Shown here: positions 41,794 through 50,977 of the stretch, piece by piece | Layout of the letters: each line of letters begins with the position of its first letter | How positions within the stretch are numbered: the first letter of the stretch is position 1 | From: Kitasatospora phosalacinea | GTDB lineage: Bacteria > Actinomycetota > Actinomycetes > Streptomycetales > Streptomycetaceae | Length of the DNA: 64,000 bases | Assembly (NCBI RefSeq): GCF_030268885.1 | Contig: NZ_BSSA01000024.1 | Location: 47,577-111,576 of the forward strand | Direction of reading: 5' to 3' | Program-made: the position numbers and the translations under genes | The notes under the pieces: model-generated | What the model was told of the DNA's origin: nothing | The model's input: only the letters and a program-made list of their open reading frames with translations | Database searches by the model: none

Positions 41794-42552
41794 GTGAAGA
41801 TCGCCCTCGTGGACTCCGGAATCGGACTGCTCGCCGCCGCCGCCGCGATCCGCCGGGCCCGGCCCGACGCGGACCTGGTCGTCTCCTGCGACCCCGACGG
41901 CATGCCCTGGGGGCCGCGGACGCCCGAGGACATCACCGCGCACGCCCTCGCCTGCGCCCGGGCCGCGGTCGAGCACCGGCCGGAGGCGCTGGTGGTGGCC
42001 TGCAACACCGCCACGGTGCACGCGCTGGCCCGGCTGCGGACCGAGTTCGAGCCCGGCCTGCCGGTGATCGGGACGGTGCCCGCGATCAAGCCGGCCGCGG
42101 CGGCCGGCGGGGTGGTGGCGATCTGGGCGACCTCGCGGACCACCGGCAGCGCGTACCAGCGCGGGCTGATCACCGAGTTCGGCGGGGGCGCGGAGGTCCA
42201 CGAGGTGGCCTGCCCGGGGCTGGCCGAGGCCGTGGAACGGGCCGACGAGGCCGCGATCGCCGCCGCCGTCGCCTCGGCCGCCGCCCGCACCCCCGCCGGG
42301 ACCACCGACGTGGTCCTCGGCTGCACCCACTACGAGCTCATCGACGACCGGATCGCCGCCGCCCTCACCGGCCCCGTCCGGCTGCACGGCTCGGCCGACG
42401 CGATCGCCGCCCAGACCCTGCGCCGCCTCGACCCCGGCACGCCCCCCGGCGGCGGCACCCTGACCGTGCTGCACTCGGGCCGCCCGTCCGCCCTGCAGGC
42501 CGAGGCGCTCGCCTACCCGCAGGGCGCCCTGCTGACGGCCGCCCGGGTCTGA
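41794..42552 (+). CDS. Glutamate racemase-like Asp/Glu racemase
   Basis: 252 residues. Both catalytic cysteines of the MurI family are present: VVACNTATVHAL and VLGCTHYELI. The N-terminal IALVDSGIGLL fits the family FDSGxGG pattern loosely. It would interconvert L- and D-glutamate or a related amino acid. It is shorter and more diverged than typical MurI, so a second, canonical MurI probably exists elsewhere. It leads a plus-strand run with the HpnB-like and methyltransferase genes. Confidence 0.8.
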   Translation: MKIALVDSGIGLLAAAAAIRRARPDADLVVSCDPDGMPWGPRTPEDITAHALACARAAVEHRPEALVVACNTATVHALARLRTEFEPGLPVIGTVPAIKPAAAAGGVVAIWATSRTTGSAYQRGLITEFGGGAEVHEVACPGLAEAVERADEAAIAAAVASAAARTPAGTTDVVLGCTHYELIDDRIAAALTGPVRLHGSADAIAAQTLRRLDPGTPPGGGTLTVLHSGRPSALQAEALAYPQGALLTAARV

Positions 42553-42634
42553 CGCCCGGCCGCGGCCGCACCCGGACCGCCCCGGGCCGTCGTGCCTCGG
42601 GGTCGGCCGGGGCCGGATCGGGCAGACTGCCCGG

Positions 42635-43798
42635 GTGACGGTCCTGTGGTGGGTCTCGGTGGCGGCGTTGCTGGTGTGGGTGTGGCTGGCGCTGGGCCAC
42701 GGCGGGTTCTGGCGCACCGACCAGCGGCTGCCGCGCGGGGGCGGCCGGCCCGCCCGGTGGCCTCCGGTGGTGGTGCTGGTGCCGGCCCGGGACGAGGCGG
42801 AGGTGCTGCCGCTCTCGTTGCCGAGCCTGCTCGCCCAGGAGTACCCGGGGCGGGCCCGGGTGGTGCTGGTGGACGACCACAGCACGGACGGCACCGGCGA
42901 GCTCGCCCGGGAGCTGGCGCGGCGCACCGCCGGGCTGGAGCTGGCGGTCACCACTCCCCCGCCGCTGCCCGAGGGGTGGACCGGCAAGCTGTGGGCGCTG
43001 CGGCACGGGGTCGAGCAGGCGGCGGACGCCGAGTGGCTGCTGCTGACGGACGCCGACATCGCGCACCGGCCGGGCTCGCTGCGGGCGCTGGTCGCGGCTG
43101 GTGAGGGCGGCGGCCTGGACCTGGTCTCGCAGATGGCCCGGCTGCGGGTCGCCACCCGCTGGGAGAAGCTGATCGTCCCCGCGTTCGTGTACTTCTTCGC
43201 CCAGCTGTACCCCTTCCGCCGTTCCAACCGCCCCCGTTCCCGGACGGCCGCCGCGGCCGGCGGCTGCTCGCTGGTGCGGCGCTCCGCGCTGGAGCGGGCG
43301 GGCGGGGTCGCGGCGATCCGCGGCGCGGTCATCGACGACGTGTCGCTGGCCCGGGCGGTCAAGCGCACCGGCGGCCGGACCTGGCTCGGCCTCGCGGACC
43401 TGGTCGACTCCGTCCGCCCGTACCCCGGCCTCGGGCCGCTGTGGCGGATGGTCTCGCGCAGCGCGTACGCCCAACTCCGGTACTCTCCGCTGCTGTTGGT
43501 GGGGACGGTGGCGGGTCTGGCGCTGGTCTACCTGGTGCCGCCGGTGGCCGCGCTGGCCGGGGCCGCGGCCGGGGCGTGGTGGACCGCCGGGGCGGGGCTG
43601 GCGGCGTGGGCGGTGATGGCCGGGACGTACCTGCCGGTGCTCCGCTACTACGGGCAGCCCGCGGCGGCGGCCCCGCTGCTGCCGTTCACCGCGCTGCTGT
43701 ACCTGCTGATGACCGTCGACTCCGCCGTCCAGCACTGGCGCGGCCGCGGCGCCGCCTGGAAGGGCCGCACCTACCCGCAGCCGCAGCGCGCCGAATAG
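42635..43798 (+). CDS. HpnB-like membrane glycosyltransferase (GT2)
   Basis: 387 residues. One N-terminal membrane helix, a GT2 catalytic domain (VVVLVPARDEAEVLPLSLPS, VVLVDDHSTDGTGELA, the DAD of LLTDADIAHRPGS, and DDVSLARAVKRTGG), and C-terminal membrane helices. This is the layout of HpnB, a hopene-associated glycosyltransferase. Other hopanoid genes are not here, so the acceptor is uncertain. The GTG is preceded by CAGACT at leaderless spacing. It follows the racemase-like gene by 82 bases. Confidence 0.85.
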   Translation: MTVLWWVSVAALLVWVWLALGHGGFWRTDQRLPRGGGRPARWPPVVVLVPARDEAEVLPLSLPSLLAQEYPGRARVVLVDDHSTDGTGELARELARRTAGLELAVTTPPPLPEGWTGKLWALRHGVEQAADAEWLLLTDADIAHRPGSLRALVAAGEGGGLDLVSQMARLRVATRWEKLIVPAFVYFFAQLYPFRRSNRPRSRTAAAAGGCSLVRRSALERAGGVAAIRGAVIDDVSLARAVKRTGGRTWLGLADLVDSVRPYPGLGPLWRMVSRSAYAQLRYSPLLLVGTVAGLALVYLVPPVAALAGAAAGAWWTAGAGLAAWAVMAGTYLPVLRYYGQPAAAAPLLPFTALLYLLMTVDSAVQHWRGRGAAWKGRTYPQPQRAE

Positions 43799-43827
43799 GC
43801 CCCGGCCGGGACGGGCAGGATCCCACG

Positions 43828-44568
43828 ATGGAGCGTCACGAGATCTCGCGGGTCGCGCACCGCGACCACCCGATCGCCGCCCCGCTCTCCGACGGGTCGG
43901 TGCGGGAGCTGCTGGAGCGCCTGCTGCGCGGCCGGTCCGAGGGGCGGCTACTCGACCTGGGCTGTGGTGAAGCCCCGTGGCTGGTACGGGCGTTGGCCGC
44001 GCACCCCGCGCTGCGCGCGGTCGGCGTGGACACCGACCCGGACGCGCTGCGCGCCGCCCTGCGCAGCGCGCAGCAGCTCGGCGTCGAGCGGCGGATCGGC
44101 CTGCACCACCGGGACGTCCGGGAGTTCACCACCGTCGACCCCTTCGACGCCGTGCTCTGCGTGGGCGCGGCGCACGCCTTCGGCGGGCTCGGCCCGGCGC
44201 TGGCCGCGATCGGCCCGCTGCTGGCGCCGGGCGGTGCGGTGCTGCTCGGCGAGGCCTACTGGGAGGGCGAACCGACGCCGTCGGCCGGGGAGTTGTTCGG
44301 CGAGGGGGTCCGCGACCTGGCCGGGACGGTCGCCGCGGTCCGGGAAGCCGGCTGGCTGCCGGTCGCCGGGCACACCTCCAGCCGGGCCGAACTCGACGCC
44401 TACGAGTGGGCCTGGACCGGCTCCCTCACCGACTGGGCCCTGGACCGGCCCCCGGGCCCCGACCGCGAGCAGGCCCTCCGGGCGGCGGCCGAGCACCGCG
44501 AGCAGTGGCTGGGCGGCTACCGGGACGGCTTCGGCTTCGTCACGCTGGTGCTGCGCCGGAGCTCCTGA
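43828..44568 (+). CDS. SAM-dependent methyltransferase
   Basis: 246 residues of class I. Motif I is RLLDLGCGEAPWLV, motif II AVGVDTDPDALRAAL, motif III DAVLCVGAAHAFGGLG and motif IV LLAPGGAVLLGEAYW. The substrate cannot be inferred. It lies 29 bases after the HpnB-like gene and is probably co-transcribed with it. CAGGAT sits seven bases before the ATG and could be a -10 or a weak ribosome binding site. A hairpin follows. Confidence 0.85.
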   Translation: MERHEISRVAHRDHPIAAPLSDGSVRELLERLLRGRSEGRLLDLGCGEAPWLVRALAAHPALRAVGVDTDPDALRAALRSAQQLGVERRIGLHHRDVREFTTVDPFDAVLCVGAAHAFGGLGPALAAIGPLLAPGGAVLLGEAYWEGEPTPSAGELFGEGVRDLAGTVAAVREAGWLPVAGHTSSRAELDAYEWAWTGSLTDWALDRPPGPDREQALRAAAEHREQWLGGYRDGFGFVTLVLRRSS

Positions 44569-44570
44569 CC

Positions 44571-44595
44571 GGCCGGGGGCGGCCGCGCCCCGGCC
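44571..44595. terminator. Bidirectional terminator
   Basis: 8-bp stem (ggccgggg 44571-44578 with ccccggcc 44588-44595), loop 9, between the convergent methyltransferase and GT4 genes. Confidence 0.65.
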
Positions 44596-44604
44596 GACGC
44601 GGCG

Positions 44605-45804
44605 TCAGCGGCCCAGCAGGCGGCGGGCGGTGGGCTTGACGAACTCGTAGCGGGTCATCTGTTCGAGGTCGCGGAGCCAGGCGGTGCGGCCGGGGGGCCG
44701 ACGGACGAGCTCGCGGTAGATCTCCTCGAAGGCGGTGGAGACGTGGCCGAGGGAGAAGCGGCCCACCACCCAGTCGCGGCCCCAACGGCCCAGCTCGGCG
44801 CGGCGGTCGGGGGCGTCGGCGAGGGCGCGGATCTGGGCGGCGAGGGCCTTGGCGTCGGCGGGGTGGTCGCCGTGGCCGTACATGCAGCGGGAGGCGTGCG
44901 GCTCGACCAGCGGGCCGGGTTCGTGGACGGCGGTGTAGCCGGCCGCGCCGTGGACGACGACGGGTTTGCCGAAGGCGAGGCCGCGCAGGGCGGAGCCGCC
45001 CATGCCCAGGACCAGGTCGGCGGCCTGGTAGGCGGGGCGGGGGTCGGCGCGCTGGCCGGTGAGGACGACGGCCCGGCGGCCGAGCTCCTCGTTCACGGCG
45101 GCGGCCTCGGCGCGCAGGCGCTCCTCGCTGGGGCCGCCGCCGACCACGGCGAGGACGAGGTTCGGGTCGTCGAGCAGGCGCAGGGCGGCGATGGTGCGGG
45201 AGACGCCCGCGTCCTTCTCCAGGCCGGAGACCAGGCGGGTGACGATGCAGAGCAGGAGCTGGTCGTCCCGGGCGCCGACCTCGGCGCGGAAGTCGGCGCC
45301 GGAGACGGCGCCGGGCGCGTCGGCGTCGGTGTCGACGGGGGGTTCGATCAGCCGCAGGTCGCGGTGGCCGAAGGCGCGGCCGTCCGGCATCAGGGCGCCC
45401 AGGCCCAGGACCAGGGGCTGGTGGCGGGGCATCCCGCGGAGCATCCGGATGCCGTAGAAGGTGGTGACGACCGGGATCCGGCCCTGGCGGCCCGGGCCGA
45501 AGTAGGCGTTGCGGGCGGCCCGGACCTCCCAGGCGTGGACGACCTGGGAGCCGTGCTCGGCGGCGAGCCTGGACAGCCGGGCCCGGACGACCGCGTGCGG
45601 GGTGGTCGGGTCGCCCGCGACGACCAGGTCGAGGCCGTGCCCGGCGGCCAGGTCGACCAGTGGGGCGGGCCCGTCGACGCCCTGGGCGAAGAGCACCGGC
45701 TGGTGGCCGCGGTCGCGCAGGGTGCGGGCGATGTCGACGGCGTTGAGCTGGGCGCCGCCGAGGGCGAGGTTGTTGAGGTGGACCAGGACCCGGACGGAAC
45801 GCAT
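44605..45804 (-). CDS. Glycosyltransferase, GT4 family
   Basis: 399 residues. N-terminal VLVHLNNLALGGAQLNAVDIARTLRD, the GT-B entry loop, middle LLCIVTRLVSGLEKDAGVSRTI, and a C-terminal donor site with LVLGMGGSALRGLAFGKPVVV. The usual E-x7-E motif is modified here (GGSALRGLAFG), so the family fit is looser. GGAGGA lies six bases before the ATG inside the end of the ABC ATPase gene. It is third in the unit Wzm-Wzt-GT and probably builds or caps the exported polymer. Confidence 0.82.
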   Translation of the reverse strand: MRSVRVLVHLNNLALGGAQLNAVDIARTLRDRGHQPVLFAQGVDGPAPLVDLAAGHGLDLVVAGDPTTPHAVVRARLSRLAAEHGSQVVHAWEVRAARNAYFGPGRQGRIPVVTTFYGIRMLRGMPRHQPLVLGLGALMPDGRAFGHRDLRLIEPPVDTDADAPGAVSGADFRAEVGARDDQLLLCIVTRLVSGLEKDAGVSRTIAALRLLDDPNLVLAVVGGGPSEERLRAEAAAVNEELGRRAVVLTGQRADPRPAYQAADLVLGMGGSALRGLAFGKPVVVHGAAGYTAVHEPGPLVEPHASRCMYGHGDHPADAKALAAQIRALADAPDRRAELGRWGRDWVVGRFSLGHVSTAFEEIYRELVRRPPGRTAWLRDLEQMTRYEFVKPTARRLLGR

Positions 45805-45806
45805 GC

Positions 45807-47006
45807 TCAGTCCTCCCACTGGTGCGGGACGAAGACGGGGGCGGCCATCACGACGGCGCGCGGCGGGGTGTCGAGCATCGGGCCGAAGACGTCGAACTGC
45901 CCGGCGGAGTGCCAGCTCATCAGCGTCCCGCCGTCGGTCTTGCCGATCGAGTAGACGCCCGTCCACAGGGTGTAGCGGCCGCGCGGCAGCGGCAGCCGCG
46001 GGATGACGCAGGCGACCCGGTGGTCGCCGCCGGTCAGCCGGATCTCGTGGCTGATCTGGAAGATCGGGCTGGAGGTGCCCTCGCTGACGCCCAGGTGCAG
46101 GGTGGCGTCGCCGCGGTAGTCGCCGCCGAGGGTGAGCTCGACGGTGACCGGCTCGTCGGTGTGCAGGGTGGTGTCGTCGCCGTCCTCGCCGCGCACCTCG
46201 TACTTGAGCAGTTGCAGGGGTTCGCCGACCCGGGCGCTCGCCTCGGACTGGGCCTCGATGGAGTCGCGGTAGCCCGCCAGCGCGTCCTTGATCCCGGCGT
46301 CGACCCGGACGGTGCCCTGTTCGAGCCAGACGCCGCGGCGGCAGATGGACTGCACGGCGGGCAGGTCGTGCGAGACGAAGACGATGGTGGTGCCCTGCTC
46401 GGCGACCTCGCGCATCCGGTCCAGGCAGCGCTGCTGGAAGACCGCGTCGCCGACCGCGAGCACCTCGTCGACCAGCAGGACGTGCGGCTCCAGGTAGGCG
46501 GCGACCGCGAAGCCCAGGCGCATCTGCATGCCGGAGGAGTAGAACTTGACCTGGCGGTCGATCGCGCCGCCGAGGCGGGCGAACTCGACGATGTCGTCGA
46601 AGCGCCCGGCGACCTCGCGGCGCTTGAGGCCGAGCAGCGCGCCGAACAGGTAGATGTTCTCCCGGCCGGTCAGGTCCGGGTGGATGCCGGCCCGGATCTC
46701 GATCAGGGCGCCGATCCGGCCGCGCACGTCGATCACGCCCGCGTACGGGTACATGACCCGGGTGAGCATCTTCAGCAGCGTCGACTTGCCGGAGCCGTTG
46801 GAGCCGATCAGGCCGACCGACTCGCCGGGCTCGATGTGCAGGTTGACGTCGCGCAGCGCCCAGCGCCAGTCCTCGCCGCGGTCGCCGCGCAGGCGGCGGG
46901 CGGCCTGCTCGACCCGGTCGCGCAGCAGCATGCGCTGCTGGTCGGCGCGGAACCGCTTCCAGACCTGCTCGGTGCGGATGGTGCCGAGAGGGTAGTCACG
47001 CGACAT
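45807..47006 (-). CDS. ABC exporter ATPase for polysaccharide (Wzt/TagH-type)
   Basis: 399 residues. Walker A GSNGSGKST (68-76), signature YSSGMQMRLGFAVA, Walker B HVLLVDEVLAVGD and switch His in VFVSHD are all intact. The C-terminal 150 residues form an extra beta domain as in Wzt, which recognises the polymer end. It powers export of an undecaprenyl-linked polysaccharide or teichoic-acid-like polymer. Its start overlaps the permease gene by 11 bases, and the GT4 gene follows after two bases. Confidence 0.92.
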   Translation of the reverse strand: MSRDYPLGTIRTEQVWKRFRADQQRMLLRDRVEQAARRLRGDRGEDWRWALRDVNLHIEPGESVGLIGSNGSGKSTLLKMLTRVMYPYAGVIDVRGRIGALIEIRAGIHPDLTGRENIYLFGALLGLKRREVAGRFDDIVEFARLGGAIDRQVKFYSSGMQMRLGFAVAAYLEPHVLLVDEVLAVGDAVFQQRCLDRMREVAEQGTTIVFVSHDLPAVQSICRRGVWLEQGTVRVDAGIKDALAGYRDSIEAQSEASARVGEPLQLLKYEVRGEDGDDTTLHTDEPVTVELTLGGDYRGDATLHLGVSEGTSSPIFQISHEIRLTGGDHRVACVIPRLPLPRGRYTLWTGVYSIGKTDGGTLMSWHSAGQFDVFGPMLDTPPRAVVMAAPVFVPHQWED

Positions 47007-47895
47007 CGGCGATCCCCGTTTCCAGCTTCTTGAAGACCAGGTACCCGCCGACCAGGAAGACCAGCGAACTGGCCGCGGCGATCAGCGTCATCCGGGCGTC
47101 GGGGGCCTCGCCGTACAGCAGCGCCTTGCGGTAGCCCTCGATGACCGCGCCGAGCGGGTTGACGCCGACGTAGACCTCCTGCAGCCGGTGCGGGATCTTG
47201 GCCAGCGGGTAGGCGACGGGGGTGGCGAAGACGCCCATCTGCGTGATGATCGGCAGCAGGTGGCGGACGTCGCGCAGGTAGACCACGGCCACCGAGAGGA
47301 TCAGCGCGACGCCGTAGGTGAAGGCGAACTGGACGGCCAGCAGCGGCACCGCCCACAGGAAGGTCGCGGCGGGGGCCGTCCAGAACACCAGGAACATCAG
47401 GCCCAGCACGCCGACGCCGATCACCATGTCCACGGTGGCGACCAGCATGGTGGCGAGCGGGAACACCTCGCGCGGGCAGTACACCTTGTTCAGCAGGCTC
47501 AGGTTGTTGGCCAGGCTGAGCGCGCCCTGGTTCATCGTGTTGGAGAAGAACTGCCAGACGATCAGGCCCACGTAGGCGAACAGCGTGTACGGGGCGGCAC
47601 CGGTCTCGATCTTGACGGCGCGGTGGAACACCAGGGTGAAGATCGCGCACAGCGCCAGCGGGGTGAGCACCGCCCAGGCGAAGCCGAGCACCGCCTGCTT
47701 GTACCGGGCGCGCAGGTCGCGTTCGGCCAGTGCCCGCACCAACTCCCGTGCGGCCCACAGCTCGTGGGCCACCTGGACGGGTCGCAGCCGGCGTTTGAAG
47801 ACCAGTTCGGGCGGCGGTCCGACCGGGGCCGGGGCGCCGGGCGGGGCGGCCCGGCCCTGCTGCTCGTCGATGACCTGTGCGCGCTGTCCCCCCAC
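46996..47895 (-). CDS. ABC exporter permease (Wzm/TagG-type)
   Basis: 299 residues from the GTG at 47895. A cytoplasmic N-terminal tail of about 60 residues includes ELVRALAERDLRARYKQAVLG, the amphipathic segment of ABC-2 exporters. Six hydrophobic helices follow, with NKVYCPREVFPLA in the middle loop. It forms the channel with the overlapping ATPase gene. GGGAG lies close to the start codon. It is the first gene of the minus-strand Wzm-Wzt-GT unit. Confidence 0.9.
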   Translation of the reverse strand: MGGQRAQVIDEQQGRAAPPGAPAPVGPPPELVFKRRLRPVQVAHELWAARELVRALAERDLRARYKQAVLGFAWAVLTPLALCAIFTLVFHRAVKIETGAAPYTLFAYVGLIVWQFFSNTMNQGALSLANNLSLLNKVYCPREVFPLATMLVATVDMVIGVGVLGLMFLVFWTAPAATFLWAVPLLAVQFAFTYGVALILSVAVVYLRDVRHLLPIITQMGVFATPVAYPLAKIPHRLQEVYVGVNPLGAVIEGYRKALLYGEAPDARMTLIAAASSLVFLVGGYLVFKKLETGIADVA

Positions 47896-48118
47896 GGACT
47901 CCCGCCCTCCCCGGAGGCGGTGCCCGCCCCTGGTGCCTGTGCCGTCTGCCTGCCGTCCCCGGTGACCGGGCCCGACTCGCGGACCACAATGACACAGAGT
48001 GTGCGGGCCGCGGGCGGGTTCGGTGAAGATTGCGGCAGCTCAGCCCGGTACGGGACGGTTCCGGACCGAACCGCCCTTTCCGGCCGGGGAGTTGGCGAGC
48101 AGGGGGATCGGGGGCGGA

Positions 48119-48910
48119 TCAGCGGGCGGGCGGTCCGGCCGGCTGTTCGGCGACCAGCTGGTCGAGGGCGGCGGGCATGCCGTCCACGCCGCCGGCCCGG
48201 GTGGGCGAGGTGCGGCCGGTGCCGTCCACCACCACGGTGGGCAGCTCGGTGACCTGGTTCTGCGCGAACAGCTTCGGCGCGTCCTCGACGGCCCGGTCCA
48301 CCTCCGCGGAGCGGTACGCGGCCCGGAACTCCGCCGCGTCGACGCCCTGCCCGGCCACCCAGTCGGCGGCCGCCCGCTCGGTGGTCAGGTCGGTGTGCTG
48401 CTCGCGGACGGCCCGGAACACCGCGGCCTGCAGCCGGTCGACCTCACCGAGCCGCTCCAGGGCGTAGAACAGCCGCGCGTGCGCCCGCTGTTCGGCCTCG
48501 TCGGGGCTGCCGGTCCAGATCGCCGGGACGCGGCGCAGCGTCACGTCCGCCTGGTGCCTGGCGGCCCAGCGGGTGAGCGGCTGCTCCAGCAGGGCGGAGT
48601 GCGAGCAGTTGTACCAGAAGAACTCGACGGCCTCGTGGGCCCGTTGGGCCTTCGGCGCGGACGCGGGCGACGCGGTGGAACCGAGCGGCGCGGCGGGCTC
48701 CAGCGGGCGGGTGGCGGGCACCGGCGCGTGCTGGTGGGTGGGCCCGGACGGCTGGAGGGCGGCGAGCGGGCGGCCGGGCGTCGGCAGCTGCTGCCCGTTC
48801 GGACCCGGCGGCAGCTTCGGGAGGCCGGGCGCGGCCTCGGCGACGGCCGGGGCGGCCAGCAGACCTCCGGCCACGGCGAGCAGGACAGTGGTTCCGAGCA
48901 GCGACTTCAC
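48119..48910 (-). CDS. Secreted DsbA-like thioredoxin-fold protein with CxxS site
   Basis: 263 residues from the GTG at 48910. Signal peptide about 1-27, then a Pro-rich linker to about 90. The DsbA-like domain starts at EAVEFFWYNCSHSALLEQPL. The active site is C102-S-H-S105: the resolving cysteine of CxxC is replaced by serine. The helical insert and the cis-proline loop (ELPTVVVDG) are retained. A CxxS enzyme cannot form its own disulfide and may act as an isomerase or chaperone. CAGGCT lies six bases before the GTG, consistent with a leaderless mRNA. Confidence 0.82.
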   Translation of the reverse strand: MKSLLGTTVLLAVAGGLLAAPAVAEAAPGLPKLPPGPNGQQLPTPGRPLAALQPSGPTHQHAPVPATRPLEPAAPLGSTASPASAPKAQRAHEAVEFFWYNCSHSALLEQPLTRWAARHQADVTLRRVPAIWTGSPDEAEQRAHARLFYALERLGEVDRLQAAVFRAVREQHTDLTTERAAADWVAGQGVDAAEFRAAYRSAEVDRAVEDAPKLFAQNQVTELPTVVVDGTGRTSPTRAGGVDGMPAALDQLVAEQPAGPPAR

Positions 48911-49166
48911 CCGGGCAGCCTGGCAGGAGCGGTGCGCGGCGTTCCAGGCGGGCGGGCCGCGGTCGGGGTAATTCGCCGGATCGGAGCAGTGCGGCACCGG
49001 TGCGGGTCGAACGCCGGTCCGGGGTTCGACGTCCCGTCCGCCCGCCGCCGTCCGCCTGCTGTCCGTCCGCCGCCTTGCCCGGCAGGGGCGTCGTGCTCCC
49101 CCGCGGCCCCGGTGGGCGGGCGCGTCCCCGCTGCTGCGCCCACCTGCGGCCCCGGCGGGCGGCGGG

Positions 49167-49868
49167 CTACTTGCCGTCGTGCTTCCACTGGGCGCGGGCC
49201 TCGGCCTCGCTGGTCTTCGGGACGCCGACCTGGATCTGGTCGGAACCCTCCTCGGCGACCGGGCAGTAGCGGCCGTCCTTGACGTCCATGGTCAGGGTCA
49301 GCACCTGCTCGTTGCGCACCAGCTCCAGCACCTCGCCGGTGGTGCAGGTGGCGTTGGCGGCGACCGGCGGCGAGGCCAGCCAGCTGACGGCCTGGTAGAC
49401 CGGGGCGTTCGGGCGCAGCACGGTGCCGTGGGCCTTGTCGGTGGCGAAGCTGCCGGTGCCGAGGACGCCGCTCTTCAGCTTCGTGAACTCGTTGGGCACG
49501 TGGTTGGTGCGCAGGTCGGGGCCGCCGTAGACGACGCAGTCGTGGCCGCTGGTGTTGGTCAGCTTGATCACGCCGTTGATCCGCGGGTTCGCGCTCCGGT
49601 CGAGGGTCAGCTCGGCCTTGACGTCGCTCTCCTTCTCGGAGTTGCCGCAGATCGGGACGTCGGCGCCGACGGTGCCACCGGTGCCGCCGCCGGTCGCGGC
49701 CTTGCTGGCGGTCGCCCCGGCCGTGGCGGGCGGGGCGGCGGCCGGGGCGCTCGCGGCGGTGGTGGCGCCCGACGCGGCGGAACCGGCGTCCTCGGGGTCG
49801 CAGGCGGTCAGTGCGAGGACCGCGCAGGCGGTGAGGGCGGCGAGGGCGGCGGGCTTGCGGACGTTCAT
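49167..49868 (-). CDS. DUF4232-like lipoprotein
   Basis: 233 residues from the ATG at 49868 with GGAG upstream. The N-terminal signal ends in a lipobox LTAC (Cys about 24), so it is lipid-anchored outside the membrane. A long Ala/Thr/Ser-rich linker (about 27-70) precedes the folded domain. That domain has LTNTSGHDCVVYGGPDLRTN and several cysteines (VPICGNS, NATCTTG, GRYCPV), as in DUF4232. The function is unknown. Confidence 0.78.
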   Translation of the reverse strand: MNVRKPAALAALTACAVLALTACDPEDAGSAASGATTAASAPAAAPPATAGATASKAATGGGTGGTVGADVPICGNSEKESDVKAELTLDRSANPRINGVIKLTNTSGHDCVVYGGPDLRTNHVPNEFTKLKSGVLGTGSFATDKAHGTVLRPNAPVYQAVSWLASPPVAANATCTTGEVLELVRNEQVLTLTMDVKDGRYCPVAEEGSDQIQVGVPKTSEAEARAQWKHDGK

Positions 49869-50079
49869 CTCGGCTCCGTGGTCCGGTGCGGTGGGCCGCC
49901 GGTCGGCGGCAAGCATCACCACGGCGTCCGGCCACCGGACGGTTGCGGGGGTGAACGTCCGGTACAGCGCTGTTACGCACGCTGTTACACGGGGACGCCG
50001 GACGGCCGGTCAACTCCGCTCCGGGTACGACTGGTTCGTGCACCGGACGGTTCCCGGCCGTGACACACCGCGGCTCCCC

Positions 50080-50085
50080 TACGGT
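50080..50085 (+). promoter_or_regulatory. -10 of cutA
   Basis: TACGGT ends seven bases before the ATG at 50093, predicting a leaderless transcript. No ribosome binding site is present. Confidence 0.5.
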
Positions 50086-50092
50086 GGGGTCC

Positions 50093-50419
50093 ATGACGAA
50101 CCGTGAGTTCCTGGTGGTGACCACCACCCACGACGACGAGGGCGCGGCCCGCGAACTGGCCGCCGCCGCGGTGCGCGAGCGCTTGGCGGCCTGCGCCCAG
50201 GTGTACCCCGTCCGGTCGGTGTACTGGTGGGACGGCGAGGTGCGGGACGGCGCCGAGTGGCGCGTCGACCTCAAGACCCGGGCCGCGCTGGCGGACCGGC
50301 TGACCGCGTTCCTGGTCGAGCGGCACTCGTACGACACCCCGGAGGTGGTCGGGGTGCCGGTGGCCGCCGGTTCGGCGGCCTACCTGGACTGGATCGCGAC
50401 CGAGACCACCGGCGACTGA
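50093..50419 (+). CDS. cutA: CutA divalent-cation tolerance-like protein
   Basis: 108 residues, the usual CutA1 length. Motifs REFLVVTTTHDDEGAARELA, RLAACAQVYPVRSVYWWDGEV and LVERHSYDTPEVVGVPV, with the conserved C-terminal YLDWI. CutA1 forms stable trimers and is linked to copper tolerance in some bacteria, though its role is debated. It probably shares no unit with the following gene, which has its own -10. Confidence 0.92.
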   Translation: MTNREFLVVTTTHDDEGAARELAAAAVRERLAACAQVYPVRSVYWWDGEVRDGAEWRVDLKTRAALADRLTAFLVERHSYDTPEVVGVPVAAGSAAYLDWIATETTGD

Positions 50420-50467
50420 GCGGCTCCCGTCCCCGTGGCCGTCCCCGGATTCCGGTGCGCGAGGGCC

Positions 50468-50473
50468 TAGGGT
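50468..50473 (+). promoter_or_regulatory. -10 of the membrane protein at 50480
   Basis: TAGGGT ends six bases before the ATG at 50480, again the spacing for a leaderless mRNA. No ribosome binding site is seen. Confidence 0.5.
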
Positions 50474-50479
50474 CGGCGG

Positions 50480-50977
50480 ATGGACGCACCCCCGCAGCAG
50501 AAGCAGTCGCCACCGCCCGGTCCGGACCGGCGCCGTCCCCGCCGCTGGCGGGAGGTCTCCCCCACCCGCCGCGGCCTGGTGCTGGCGTGGTGGGGCTTCA
50601 CCCTGACCTTCGGCTTCCTGCGACTGCTGACCTGGCTGATCCACGTCGACGCCGCCGGGGTGGGGAACGTCTCGGCGGGCGGCGTCCACCTCCACCACTA
50701 CGTGTGGGGCATCCTCGTCCTGATGGTCGTCGGCGCCCTCGGCCTGGTCGAACGCTCGCCGCGCTGGCGGACCTGGATGGGCCTGGCCTACGGCATCGGC
50801 ACCGCGCTGGTCGTCGACGAGACCGCCAACCTCATCCATCTGAGCGACGTCTACTGGGAGCACGCCGGTGGGACCAGCATCGCCGTCGCGCTGATCGCCA
50901 TCGGCGTCGTGGGCGGCGCCCTGGCCTTCACCCACCGGGACGGCACGGGGAAGTCCGGTACGGAGGACGGGTCCTAG
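50480..50977 (+). CDS. Conserved integral membrane protein
   Basis: 165 residues. A Pro/Arg-rich cytoplasmic N-terminus (1-28) is followed by about four membrane helices. Conserved-looking polar residues sit in or near them: GGVHLHHYVWGILVLMVV and LVVDETANLIHLSDVYWE, with a His cluster and an acidic pair that could bind a metal. No family name is known to me. It converges on the GT4 gene at 50974 with a 4-base overlap. Confidence 0.75.
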   Translation: MDAPPQQKQSPPPGPDRRRPRRWREVSPTRRGLVLAWWGFTLTFGFLRLLTWLIHVDAAGVGNVSAGGVHLHHYVWGILVLMVVGALGLVERSPRWRTWMGLAYGIGTALVVDETANLIHLSDVYWEHAGGTSIAVALIAIGVVGGALAFTHRDGTGKSGTEDGS

